A stretch of DNA of 33,692 nt. It comes from Candidatus Burarchaeum australiense. Its GTDB lineage: Archaea > Micrarchaeota > Micrarchaeia > Burarchaeales > Burarchaeaceae. Position 1 is the stretch's first letter, and the number at the start of each line of letters is the position of its first letter. The stretch spans positions 1 to 33,692 of the forward strand of contig CABMJK010000010.1 of assembly GCA_902386535.1 (NCBI GenBank). Reading direction: 5' to 3'. Made by a program: the position numbers and the translations under genes. Positions 1 to 9,753 of this stretch are shown piece after piece. The notes under the pieces are model-generated. The model was not told the origin of the DNA and did not search any database. It saw only the letters and a program-made list of their open reading frames with translations.

Positions 1-630
1 AAATGCTCTCCGGCACCGACCGGTCCTCCCCAACTGACGCTAGTATGCGCAGGTTGCACGTGCTCTCTATCTCCTTGTTGTGCATCTCGTACCTTTTGTT
101 TTGGACGCGGTTCAGCACAAGGCCGACAACCTTGGTCTTGCACTCCTCGGACAGCTCGATCATTTTCACGGCGCTCATCACGCTCGGTATGTCGGGCGTG
201 ATTACGATGACCGACTCCGTGGATGCGCAGGCAATGTCCTCGACATTCTGCGAGACGCCCGGAGGCGAGTCTATTATGAATGTTTCATGCTTTGCCGCCT
301 GCACGACCTCCTTAAGCCGCGAGGTCTTGATTCCCCTCTGATATTCCAGGGTCGCGGGCACAACGCGCATGCCCGTTGCAGGGTGCAGCACTATGGCCTG
401 CTCGAGTTCGCTCTTGCCCGAAAGCACGGCCTGGAGCCCGTTCGTGTAGCCCCAGAGGCCGAGGTGCAGGCCCACGCTCGGGTTGCTCATGTCTCCGTCG
501 ACAATCACAACCTCCTCATCCGCAGCCGCAAGCGCGGCCAGGTTGACTGCCACGGTGGTTTTGCCCACTCCTCCTTTTCCAGAAAGTATGCTTATGATGC
601 GCTTGGGCATATTATCAGTCTCTTGCATTA
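1..630 (-). CDS. minD: MinD/ParA-family P-loop ATPase, truncated by window start
   Basis: Minus-strand translation MPKRIISILSGKGGVGKTTVAVNLAALAAADEEVVIVDGDMSNPSVGLHLGL...; deviant Walker A (KGGVGKTT) and VDGD; later TFIIDSPPG. Start at 630 or 612; open through position 1. Confidence 0.93.
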
Positions 631-687
631 GGCACGAGCAATATGAAATGGACTCTTTTTATACCTGCGCCTCTGTGAACGACTAAA

Positions 688-2430
688 TTACTGGTCTTCA
701 GTCTTGACGAGCTTGCTGAGCGATTTCGCATACTCGAGCCGCTCCTCGCTGAAGCTGGAGCCGCCGCCCTCCCTTCTCCTCGCATAAAGCAGGTAGGCAA
801 AAATGAGCGCAATGAGGAGGATTCCCACGAGCGCGGCATCCGTGGGCTTGACGGTTATGGCTGCCGCGGCAAGCTCTCCCGCAGTCGGCGCAATGACTAT
901 GGGCAGCCGCGCGCTCACCTGCCCGCTATCCGTGTACAGTAGGAACTGCAGCAGGTGCGAGGAGGCTGGCGCATCCTGCGGCACGCCCACTTCAAACCTC
1001 GCAGTGAACGTGTCACGGGGCTGCAGCATGGTTGTAAGATAGCTGGGGTCCACGGTAAAGCCCGCGGGCACGCTGAGCGTCATCGTTGCCGGCATCGGCT
1101 CATCGCCCACGTAGAGCACGGTGGCCACCACGTTGCCCGTCGAGCCGGGCTTCATTTCGCTCGCGCTCACGTCAATTATCTTGACCACGTCCGAAAGGTC
1201 GACCTTCTGGGTCACCACCAACTCGGACGCATACCAGTTCACATAGGGCGTATATTCGGTCAAAACCCCGTCCATCGTGTAAGTCACGGTGACCTGTTCA
1301 TGTGAAAGCAGTTCCGGGAACTCCCACAGCACGTATTTTTTGCCGTCAAGGCTCTTCTCCTCGCCGGGCCGGTCTAGGAACTGCACCTTGCTGTTTTGAA
1401 GGCCTGCGGGAAGCTGGTCCGTGAAGAGCGTGGTCTTCAGGTCCTTGGAGCTCGGGTTTCTCACAGTCACGGTCACAGTTGTCTTCCCGCTCGTGCGGTC
1501 CAGTTCAACGGTCCTCAGCACAACAGGCTGCGTCCGGCTCGGGCTCACTCCCTTTATGCGGACGACCATGAAGTCCGAGCTCACGCCATCCGCGTTCTCG
1601 GCATCCAGCCTAATCAGGTAGTCGCCCTCCTGCGCGCCTTCAGGCACGCTGATGGCCAAATCCACGTTGCGCGTCTCTCCTGGCATCAGCGTGGTTTCGG
1701 GCGCGCTCACCTGCAGCCAGTTCTGGTCCACTCCGGTAGCCACCAGCTTCACGGTCTCATTCCCACTCCTCCTGTTTATGAACGTCACTTCCTGCAGGGC
1801 CGACTGGCCGGCAACCATTTCCTTGAGCACCGGGAACTTCAGGAAATCCACCGGCCCGCCCGCCTTGGGCGCGAGCGGCGGCAATTTTTCAATGGGCACG
1901 GGCTTTATCTCGCCCCAGGGATTGAAGTACGGCGGGCCGGGCTGGTTCCCGCCTCCCCCGTTCACAATGGCAAAGCTGAAGCTCAATTCGTTGCTCACCG
2001 TGTTCGTGCCGTTCAGCGGGTCGTAAGTCACGTTGCCCCTTGCCGTGTAGGGGCCGACGGGCAATCCGTCCGTGGCCCAGGGTTTCTGCTGCGCAATCTG
2101 CTGGTTCGGCACTATGGGCGCGGGGCCGAAAGCCACCGTGTCAACGAGCGCGTTTGCGGCATTGAAAATGTAGACCGTGGCAGTCGCCGTGGTCGTGGCC
2201 GTGCCGGTATTCTCGAAAACAACCGAGACGTCCGTGGTCGAGCCGCTGGTTATCTCCGTCGAGGGCAGCGAGAGGTTGTCGAGCGTTATGGAGGCATAGA
2301 GCTCGCTGTTGATGAAGTATGCCTGCGAGCCTGCGAAGTCCGGGTTAGCTAAGGGCGCGAGGAGCAGGAGAAGTAAAAGCGTCCAGACAGCTTTCACCCA
2401 TATCCTCCCCATCCAAGCATCATGCCGCAC
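688..2430 (-). CDS. Exported membrane-anchored protein with CARDB/NEW3-like Ig-fold repeats (S-layer or surface protein)
   Basis: 580 aa ORF; N-terminal hydrophobic signal, repeated beta-rich segments, C-terminal TM helix (AALVGILLIALIFAYLLYARRR) with basic tail. Overlaps the upstream gene by 11 bp. Confidence 0.85.
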   Translation of the reverse strand: MRHDAWMGRIWVKAVWTLLLLLLLAPLANPDFAGSQAYFINSELYASITLDNLSLPSTEITSGSTTDVSVVFENTGTATTTATATVYIFNAANALVDTVAFGPAPIVPNQQIAQQKPWATDGLPVGPYTARGNVTYDPLNGTNTVSNELSFSFAIVNGGGGNQPGPPYFNPWGEIKPVPIEKLPPLAPKAGGPVDFLKFPVLKEMVAGQSALQEVTFINRRSGNETVKLVATGVDQNWLQVSAPETTLMPGETRNVDLAISVPEGAQEGDYLIRLDAENADGVSSDFMVVRIKGVSPSRTQPVVLRTVELDRTSGKTTVTVTVRNPSSKDLKTTLFTDQLPAGLQNSKVQFLDRPGEEKSLDGKKYVLWEFPELLSHEQVTVTYTMDGVLTEYTPYVNWYASELVVTQKVDLSDVVKIIDVSASEMKPGSTGNVVATVLYVGDEPMPATMTLSVPAGFTVDPSYLTTMLQPRDTFTARFEVGVPQDAPASSHLLQFLLYTDSGQVSARLPIVIAPTAGELAAAAITVKPTDAALVGILLIALIFAYLLYARRREGGGSSFSEERLEYAKSLSKLVKTEDQ

Positions 2431-3310
2431 CCTTTACCTTCACAACGACAGTTATTTGGAAATATGGCCGGTCGACGCCGGATGCGAACGAGCTCGTGAC
2501 GTAGTTCGTCCGATACTTCGCGAACCATTCCTTCTCCACGTCCGAGGGCGGCCCGCCGGCGTTCACGCCTATCACGTAGTTGCCGGGCTTGGCATCTGGC
2601 TTCACGTTCACGTGCACCAGCACCTTCTGGGTCCAGTTCGCGTCGAATATCGGGAATGCGGGGCCGAGCAGCAGGTAAGGCGGGTCAAACGTGACGTCAA
2701 AGTATTTGCTGGCCTCGCTGGAATTCTGAATGACCTTGAAGCCGGTTTCCTCATAGGGAACCGTGGTCTCGGCCGGATACGCGGTTTCCAGTCCCACGCC
2801 CTGATACGTCTTCACGAGCCAGCTGGAGTATATGTACGTGGTGGCGGTGAAGTTGGTGCCCTGGTCTGTCACCACGAGCATGTCGCTCGGGTAGGCGCCC
2901 AGGCCCCACGCGCCCCACCTGTCCATCGGCGGATTCTGCATCATCTGCACGCCCGCGCCCTCGAAGTTCGGATACCATTCCGGCTGCTTCCAGTACTCGG
3001 GGCCGAAGTCCTGCATGTCCATCTTTCCGTACTGCACGAGCACCATGGTCTCGTAGAAATCCGTCGGGAAAGGCGGGAGGTTCTTGTAAACGACTGCAGG
3101 CAGATAGTCTGGCCTGTTGCTGAGCTTCGCAGCCCTCTGCTGGTCTGCCTCTATTATCAACTCAATCGGGGTCTTGTTGGCCGTCTGGTTGGATGAAACG
3201 TTCGGAGTCGTTGCCCCGCCCGGCGCCGGCTGTGCCGGACCCTGCTGCGCGCAGCCCAGGAATAGCAGCCCCACCACTATCAAAACCGCCGCAATGCCAA
3301 AAAATCTCAT
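2420..3310 (-). CDS. Putative lipoprotein, paralog of 4141..5052
   Basis: 296 aa; lipobox-like N-terminus MRFFGIAAVLIVVGLLFLGCAQQ; shares YWKQPEWYPNF..GV..M.NPP.DRWGAWG..YP and SSWLV blocks with the 4141..5052 product. Confidence 0.85.
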   Translation of the reverse strand: MRFFGIAAVLIVVGLLFLGCAQQGPAQPAPGGATTPNVSSNQTANKTPIELIIEADQQRAAKLSNRPDYLPAVVYKNLPPFPTDFYETMVLVQYGKMDMQDFGPEYWKQPEWYPNFEGAGVQMMQNPPMDRWGAWGLGAYPSDMLVVTDQGTNFTATTYIYSSWLVKTYQGVGLETAYPAETTVPYEETGFKVIQNSSEASKYFDVTFDPPYLLLGPAFPIFDANWTQKVLVHVNVKPDAKPGNYVIGVNAGGPPSDVEKEWFAKYRTNYVTSSFASGVDRPYFQITVVVKVKGAA

Positions 3311-3361
3311 GATATACCTCCCACTTTTTTGTCAAAGAAAAAAATCAAAAGGAACTTGGCT

Positions 3362-4015
3362 TTAGCCGCCGTCAGTGGCCTGGCTGGCGTGCGTCAGGTT
3401 CCTGGTGTATGCGCCAGTGCCCACCGAGCCGCCCGTGGCAGGGAAGTTGTCGTAGGTTGCCCACATGAACAGGTTCCTTACCTGGCTGGGCTGAAGGTCT
3501 GCCAAGAAAGTGCTGAACGCGGTCGTCACGTTCTTGCAGGTCGTGCCCGGGTCGCCGTCAGGCGCTGCGGTAAGGCCGACGCCAGTTCCAAGCGTGCAGT
3601 CCCCGGTGTTATACGAGCCCGTGCCGTTCGAGGCCGTGACGTTCACGCCCGGCGGCATGGTAGTTCCGTTGAACGCGAGCGTTATGTTGATCGGTATCGT
3701 GCCCGTATTCGTGTATTGGAATATCGGCGTGGCGGCAGTCTGCTGGTTCGCGCAGCAGGGCGCGACGCTGGCGTTTATGCCGTAATAGCTCTTGTTGCTC
3801 GCGTTGAACTCTATGTCCGCCGTATAAATCGCGGCAATGGCCGGAGTCGCGTTGGTCGCGGTAACCGCGGCCTGGCCCGGCAGCGTGACGGTGAACGAGA
3901 TGGTTCTCTTGATGATGAAGAACACGCGTGTATTCACGAAGTCCGCCATCGCCACGGTTGAAAGCACGAGAATTATTCCAACGAAAATTACAAAACCCAG
4001 CATCCCAATTTTCAT
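3362..4015 (-). CDS. Secreted protein, near-duplicate of the C-terminal module of the 6367..9726 protein
   Basis: 217 aa; hydrophobic N-terminus MKIGMLGFVIFVGIILVLSTVAMA; VNASVAPCCANQQTAATPIFQYTNTG-like and NGTTMPPGVNVTASNGTGSYNTGDC blocks shared with the 1119 aa protein. Confidence 0.82.
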   Translation of the reverse strand: MKIGMLGFVIFVGIILVLSTVAMADFVNTRVFFIIKRTISFTVTLPGQAAVTATNATPAIAAIYTADIEFNASNKSYYGINASVAPCCANQQTAATPIFQYTNTGTIPINITLAFNGTTMPPGVNVTASNGTGSYNTGDCTLGTGVGLTAAPDGDPGTTCKNVTTAFSTFLADLQPSQVRNLFMWATYDNFPATGGSVGTGAYTRNLTHASQATDGG

Positions 4016-4140
4016 TCAATGCACCCCTTGCGAATTGTCTAGTCGCCGATTAATCGCAAGGTGATTTGATTTGGCCGAGTATATAAGTCTTTCTACCTCG
4101 GAGCTTGGCTCGCAACTTCCGGCCCGCGCAGCCGCACTCT

Positions 4141-5052
4141 TCAAGTGCGACCGCCGCTCCCAGCCCGCTCCCGCACGCTCACGTGAATCACGTAATAGGG
4201 CCGGTCAGGTGCGCTCGCAAACGAGGATGAGGAAATGTAGGTGCGGCCTTCGGCATCCCATTTTTCCACCGCCTCCTGCGAGGGCTGGCCCAGGTCGAAG
4301 TAAATCGCATAGTCGCCGGGCGGCGCGTCCTCCGCGACATTGCCCCTTACGACAACCTTCTGCGCACAGCTCTCCTCGAAAACCGGCCAGGAGGCTCCGA
4401 GCAGGAACTCGCGCGGCTCGATTGAAAGCGAGAAATACCTTGCCGCATCCTCCCCGCTCCTCACGCCGCCTTCAAAGGCCGCGCGCGGCTCAAGCGAGAC
4501 CGCCTGCCGGTTGACTACGAGCCAGCTCGAGGCGAAGAAATTGGCCGAAGTGAACGCCTCGCCAGGCCTTGCGCTCACGAAATGCTCTGCCGGATAGCCG
4601 CGCATGCCCGAAGCGCCCCACCGATCCCCAGGCGGGTTGCCCATCGCTTCCACCCCGCTGAGCCAGAAGCCGGGATAGAACTCGGGCTGCTTCCAGTAGC
4701 TCGCATCCAGGCCGGCCAGCTCGCGCTCGCTGAAATAGTTGGTGTTCACAAGGAGCGCAATCTCGTGCAGGTCGGGCGGGAAGGCTGGCAGCGCGGAGAA
4801 AAGCGACGGCGAGAGGTTGTGCGCCCTTCCGCCTCCCATCTTTTCGGGCCCGAGCATGAGCTCCAGCCTTTCGTCCGGTATTTTCCGATAGCCCGATGCA
4901 TCCGACCATTTTACGTCAACAGCATCAATGCCCTGCGCACCCGCTTCTTTCTTCTCACCAACGCATCCGGAAAACGATGCTAAAAGCCAGGTGAAAAATA
5001 GTGCGGCAAGTGCAATCACGAGAAATCTCCGTCCCTTCCCTTTTCCTTCCAT
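4141..5052 (-). CDS. Putative lipoprotein, paralog of 2420..3310
   Basis: 303 aa; MEGKGKGRRFLVIALAALFFTWLLASFSGCVGEKK lipobox; YWKQPEFYPGF, NPPGDRWGASG, SSWLV, DRPYYVIHV conserved with the paralog. Confidence 0.85.
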   Translation of the reverse strand: MEGKGKGRRFLVIALAALFFTWLLASFSGCVGEKKEAGAQGIDAVDVKWSDASGYRKIPDERLELMLGPEKMGGGRAHNLSPSLFSALPAFPPDLHEIALLVNTNYFSERELAGLDASYWKQPEFYPGFWLSGVEAMGNPPGDRWGASGMRGYPAEHFVSARPGEAFTSANFFASSWLVVNRQAVSLEPRAAFEGGVRSGEDAARYFSLSIEPREFLLGASWPVFEESCAQKVVVRGNVAEDAPPGDYAIYFDLGQPSQEAVEKWDAEGRTYISSSSFASAPDRPYYVIHVSVRERAGSGGRT

Positions 5053-5109
5053 GGCCTCGGTTTCCCAGAGAATCTTTTTTAAGCTGAAGCCGATAATCTC
5101 GCGGGCAAT

Positions 5110-6366
5110 ATGGTTTCCAAAGGCCAGGCAAGGCTTCCGCTCGTGCTCGCGCTCATCGTGCTCGCAGGCCTCGCGCTCTCGCAGCAGGAAGGCGCGCCTC
5201 CCTCTCTCTCCTGGTTTTCATCAGAAACAGGCGCAAGCTGGGACGGCTCGGCCTTTCACGCGGACAATTCGCTCATCGCGACCAGCGTGCCTGCAGGCAA
5301 TGTCAGCATTGCGATAGCCGGCTGTCCGGCCGAATGGGTCTGCCTTGCCGACCCGGCTTCCATCGACCACGATGGCACGGATAAGGCTTACCCCGTAACT
5401 CTGCTCATAATCGCGCCCCAGAACTCAAGCGGCACGCTTGCGGTTTCTGCCTCCGACTCCACGGGCGTGAGTTCTGGCGCATGGGTCATCGCGGTTTCTC
5501 CTCCATCAGGGGCTCAGCCGCCAGGACAGCCTCATGCGAACGAAACGCAAGAGCAGCCGGCTGAGCAGCCACCAGTGCAGCCCGCAAACGAGACCCTACC
5601 TCCTGCCGCAAACGAGACGCAGGAGCAGCCGCCCGGGCAATCCGGCTCGCCCGGAAAGCCCACCCCGCAGATTCCCGAAGGATTCACTAAAGTATATGCG
5701 TGCGGCGAGCTGGCGCGCCATTCCGTGCTCGTGAACGACATAAGCACGGACGGCAACTGCTTCACCATTGTAGACGACAATTCCGTGCTCGACTGCGCAG
5801 GGCATTCAATCACGCAAACAAAGCAGGGGGAGAGTTACGGGATTGCCGTGAACGGCGCAGGCCACACGTCCATTAGGAACTGCGTGATAATCAATTTTAG
5901 CGGAGGCATAATTCTGCGCTCTTCCGCAAAGAGCTCCATAACGGACACCATCGTGAAGTCCGAGGCCGGCTATGGCATAGTCGCGGATTCTTCTCCCGAC
6001 CTGAAGCTCTCGAACGTAGTTGCAGACATTCCATGGTCCGAGGCAATAATGATTTCCGCGGAGTCCTTCGATGCGCAGCTCCTCAACGTGACCGCGAGCT
6101 CCTATGACGGCGCGGCGCTCTACGTTGACTCGCCGGGCATCAGCATAATCGGCTCGTCATTCTCCACCAGCGCGTTCGAGGGCGCCATCAATTTCCAGAT
6201 ACTCGGCGAGTATGGACCATCCTATGCGAACAAGATGATTTCATCGCACGCCTCCTCGCTCATCGCAGGCGGCCAAGGCTCAATAATTCTTGTCGTGAAC
6301 AGCACGCTTCCGCACTACATCGAGCGCGGAGGCGTGGTGCGGTTTGCACCTCCCGGGGATGGTTAG
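5110..6366 (+). CDS. Secreted right-handed parallel beta-helix (NosD-like) protein with Pro/Glu-rich linker
   Basis: 418 aa; signal peptide; ANETQEQP-type linker; YACGEL..NDISTDGNCFTIVDDNSVLDCAGHSI cap motif followed by helix-repeat segments. Stop TAG directly abuts the next ATG. Confidence 0.82.
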   Translation: MVSKGQARLPLVLALIVLAGLALSQQEGAPPSLSWFSSETGASWDGSAFHADNSLIATSVPAGNVSIAIAGCPAEWVCLADPASIDHDGTDKAYPVTLLIIAPQNSSGTLAVSASDSTGVSSGAWVIAVSPPSGAQPPGQPHANETQEQPAEQPPVQPANETLPPAANETQEQPPGQSGSPGKPTPQIPEGFTKVYACGELARHSVLVNDISTDGNCFTIVDDNSVLDCAGHSITQTKQGESYGIAVNGAGHTSIRNCVIINFSGGIILRSSAKSSITDTIVKSEAGYGIVADSSPDLKLSNVVADIPWSEAIMISAESFDAQLLNVTASSYDGAALYVDSPGISIIGSSFSTSAFEGAINFQILGEYGPSYANKMISSHASSLIAGGQGSIILVVNSTLPHYIERGGVVRFAPPGDG

Positions 6367-9300
6367 ATGAGGCCGCCCATTCGAATTGTATTGCTCGCGT
6401 TCGTTGCCCTTCTTTCCCTAGCGCCGCTCTCCCAAGCGGTGAACTTTTTCTACAACGACAGCTACCCCATCGTGAGCACGAACGGCATCACGAACATTGA
6501 CCTGTTGAATCTCACCTTCGCAGCCGACTCGAAATGCTATCTGCTCACTTCCACTGCCGATGCCACTGGCACTGTCAGTGTCATCATAAACAGCACTTTT
6601 GCCATAGGCAACCTAATCGACCGTCCGCTGAATTCGAGCGTGCGCATCGCCCACGAGATAGCTGGAAGCCAGGAATTGGCTGCGGCAGCCAAGGTGGCCT
6701 GCTTCGGAGCAGCCACCACTTCCACGCAAATCGCGTTCAACTCTATGACTGCAGGCACGGCCGTTTCAGAAGGCCATGGAAGGCTCACCGCACTTGAACT
6801 CACGTCCGCCAATTATCTCTGGAACTTCACTATAGCCAGTAACATCGCAGCGGCATGGACTTACCTTGCCAACGTCACCTTCACCGTGCCTGCTGGAGGC
6901 GGGAATTACACGATAATCGCGGTTGGCAGCACCAATGCCTCCACCGCAAGCACCAGACACGTTATAAGGCTGGATATAGATGGCGTGGAGGTGGCCATGG
7001 AGAATGCGACCAACAACGTGGCCAGCACCGGCACCTCCTTCTTCGCCCATCTCACCCCCACCCTGGCTGCAGGCTCCCATTCGGCGCGGGTGAGCGCATT
7101 CTGCGGCACAATAAACCGCTGCAGCGTTGGGAATCTCAGCGTGATTGTAGTGAACCTCACGGGCATGAGTCTCGTACACATGACCAACAACACGGCAGGG
7201 CCGCTAATCAATTCTCTTGACAACACGTTCACGGACGTGGTCAACCTTACTTTTGTTCCCTTGGCCCCGACCACTTATTTCCTGATTGCAAGCGCAATAC
7301 TGAACTCGACCAGCACGACGTCGAGCGACAACTTCGAGGCTGCGCTCGTGATAGACGGCGAAATAGGCAAAACGCAGAACAATCTGACCTTCCAGGCCAA
7401 CGTGGTGCCGGACCTCCAATCCTTCGGCGTCGCAGGTAATTTCACGTTCACGGGCGGCGTCACCCACACGGTGCAAATAATGTTCAGGAGCCCATCAAAG
7501 GACACGGCTTGGATAGACAACGCCAGCATAACCCTGATAGCCGTCAAGTCGGAATGCGGCACCCTTGTTGCCAACACGTTCCTTACGGAGGACATTACCT
7601 CCACGGGCACCTGCTACACCATAGGCGCGGACAGCATCACGCTCGACTGCAACGGGCATACGCTGACCGGAGCAGGCACGGGCAATGGGGTTTTCAACAA
7701 CGGCTACGACAACGTCGTCATAAAGAACTGCATAATCAACAGCTTCGCGAAGGGCATCTACTTCCAAAGCGGCTCGAACAGCGCCATTTTCCTGAACAAC
7801 ACTTTCAATAACAACGTGGACGGCATCTACGTGGACCACAGCGACTTGACAAGCGCATGGAACAACACGATTGCCTCCGCGACCAACACCGGAATAACCC
7901 TTAACGTTTCGCAGTGGAGCGCAGTGGTGAATACGACCGTGCGCGCCGCGCGCAGCCGCGCCATCCAGCTCTACCAGGTCAACAATTCCTTCGTCTACAA
8001 TGCGACTCTCGGCACTAACTTATTCATTCCGGCCACGGGCATTGCAGGAATAAATGTGGAAGAATGCAATGGCACGACAATAGCGAACATCTCGCTGTCC
8101 TCCATGTCGACCGGCATTGGCATAAACATCACGCTTTCAAACGCGACAAGAATCGAGAACTCGAGCATAGACAATCTTTTCGTATATGGCATCCAGATGG
8201 TCCGCTCGAACAACTCGTTCGTTTACAACTCATCGCTTACGAACATGTCCTTTGACTTTCCGCCAACCAGCACTCCTGGCGCAGGAATATCCCTTTCCGG
8301 CAGCTACTTCAACCTCTTCCAGAACCTAACAATCTGGAACAATTCCGGTTCCGGCATGTCTTTCAGTTCCTCGGACAATAACAGCGTGGAGAACACCAGC
8401 TTCAGGAGGAACGGGCTTGCCTCCGCCACCTATTCGATAAACCTGGTGAACTCAAACAACAACACCTTCTGGAACACGACCAGCGAGGACCAACTGAGCA
8501 ACCCGGACAGTTGCGGCGTGCTTTTGAACGGCGGGACCAACGACAACCGCTTCCTCAACTTCACTGCAAGGAATAACTCAAGAGGCTTTATGTTTACCAG
8601 TGCGGGCAGGAACCTGTTCGTGAATGCCAGCGCGCTGAACAACACCTACGGCGTCTATATCATAAAAAGCTCCAGCGACAATTATTTCATCAACTCTACC
8701 TTCGTGACTTCGGGCGTGGCGAGCGTCTTTGTCACAGCTGCCGGCGCCCCTGCCTCCGTCGCGACCAACAACACCTTCCTGAACTGCACTTTCGGAGTGT
8801 ACAACGTCAGCCTGCCATCGAGCCCGGGAGGAACCAATTATATTCGCGTGCAATGGTATTCGCGCATACGGGTGCTGGATTACGGGGGCGCGGGACTGAC
8901 TGGCGCGTTCTTCAACGTTTCCAACGTGAGCGCCCTGATTGCCACCGACCTTGCAACCGGCAACCAGATAATAAACCTCACGGACGGGGCAATTGGCGAC
9001 GGCTACTCGAACTGGACTATAGTGGAGGAGGGTGTGATACGCTCCAACATCCTCGGTAGCCAGGTTTTCTTTACAGAAAACAACCACACGTTCAACGCGA
9101 GCGCAACCGGTTATGCCACGAACTGGACGAACGTGACCGTGAACGAGAGCGTGGCCACCGTGGTTTACCTCCCGAGCGCCGCAGTCGACGTTTCCTTCAC
9201 GCTCACCCTGCCAGGCCAGGCCGTAATCAATGCCTCGAATTACACGCCGCCCCTGAACGTCAACTACACGGCTGATATCGAGTTCAATATCACGAACAAG

Positions 9301-9726
9301 AGCATGTGGGGCGTGAATGCCAGCGTCGCGCCCTGCTGCGCGAACCAGCAGACTGCCGCCACGCCGATATTCCAATACACGAATACGGGCGGCGCGGCAA
9401 TCAACATATCTTTATGGTTCAACGGCACGACAATGCCGCCGGGCGTGAACGTCACGGCCTCGAACGGCACGGGCTCGTATAACACCGGGGACTGCAAACT
9501 AGGCGCGTTTGCCGACCGTGATATGACTCCCGACGGCGACCCGGGCACGACCTGCAAGAACGTGACGACCACGGCATCAAGATTCATATCGGACCTGCAG
9601 CCAGGCCAGAGCAGGAACCTGTTCCTGTGGGCGACGTTCGACAACTTCCCTGCCACGCCCGGCTCGGTGGGAACCGGGGACTACACCAGAAACGTGACGC
9701 ACAGCAGCGAAAATGCAGCTCCTTAG
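6367..9726 (+). CDS. Large secreted beta-helix surface protein with duplicated C-terminal module
   Basis: 1119 aa; signal peptide; ECGTLVANTFLTEDITSTGTCYTIGADSITLDCNGHTLTG cap; many N-X-S/T sequons; C-terminal ~180 aa matches the 3362..4015 protein. Confidence 0.86.
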   Translation: MRPPIRIVLLAFVALLSLAPLSQAVNFFYNDSYPIVSTNGITNIDLLNLTFAADSKCYLLTSTADATGTVSVIINSTFAIGNLIDRPLNSSVRIAHEIAGSQELAAAAKVACFGAATTSTQIAFNSMTAGTAVSEGHGRLTALELTSANYLWNFTIASNIAAAWTYLANVTFTVPAGGGNYTIIAVGSTNASTASTRHVIRLDIDGVEVAMENATNNVASTGTSFFAHLTPTLAAGSHSARVSAFCGTINRCSVGNLSVIVVNLTGMSLVHMTNNTAGPLINSLDNTFTDVVNLTFVPLAPTTYFLIASAILNSTSTTSSDNFEAALVIDGEIGKTQNNLTFQANVVPDLQSFGVAGNFTFTGGVTHTVQIMFRSPSKDTAWIDNASITLIAVKSECGTLVANTFLTEDITSTGTCYTIGADSITLDCNGHTLTGAGTGNGVFNNGYDNVVIKNCIINSFAKGIYFQSGSNSAIFLNNTFNNNVDGIYVDHSDLTSAWNNTIASATNTGITLNVSQWSAVVNTTVRAARSRAIQLYQVNNSFVYNATLGTNLFIPATGIAGINVEECNGTTIANISLSSMSTGIGINITLSNATRIENSSIDNLFVYGIQMVRSNNSFVYNSSLTNMSFDFPPTSTPGAGISLSGSYFNLFQNLTIWNNSGSGMSFSSSDNNSVENTSFRRNGLASATYSINLVNSNNNTFWNTTSEDQLSNPDSCGVLLNGGTNDNRFLNFTARNNSRGFMFTSAGRNLFVNASALNNTYGVYIIKSSSDNYFINSTFVTSGVASVFVTAAGAPASVATNNTFLNCTFGVYNVSLPSSPGGTNYIRVQWYSRIRVLDYGGAGLTGAFFNVSNVSALIATDLATGNQIINLTDGAIGDGYSNWTIVEEGVIRSNILGSQVFFTENNHTFNASATGYATNWTNVTVNESVATVVYLPSAAVDVSFTLTLPGQAVINASNYTPPLNVNYTADIEFNITNKSMWGVNASVAPCCANQQTAATPIFQYTNTGGAAINISLWFNGTTMPPGVNVTASNGTGSYNTGDCKLGAFADRDMTPDGDPGTTCKNVTTTASRFISDLQPGQSRNLFLWATFDNFPATPGSVGTGDYTRNVTHSSENAAP

Positions 9727-9753
9727 GCCGCCTGGCTTAACCGGTCCTGAAAC

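Noticed and set aside
1396-2352. Plus-strand 318-aa ORF opposite the CARDB/NEW3-like protein
   Set aside because: His/Arg-rich shadow frame; the minus frame has signal peptide and TM.
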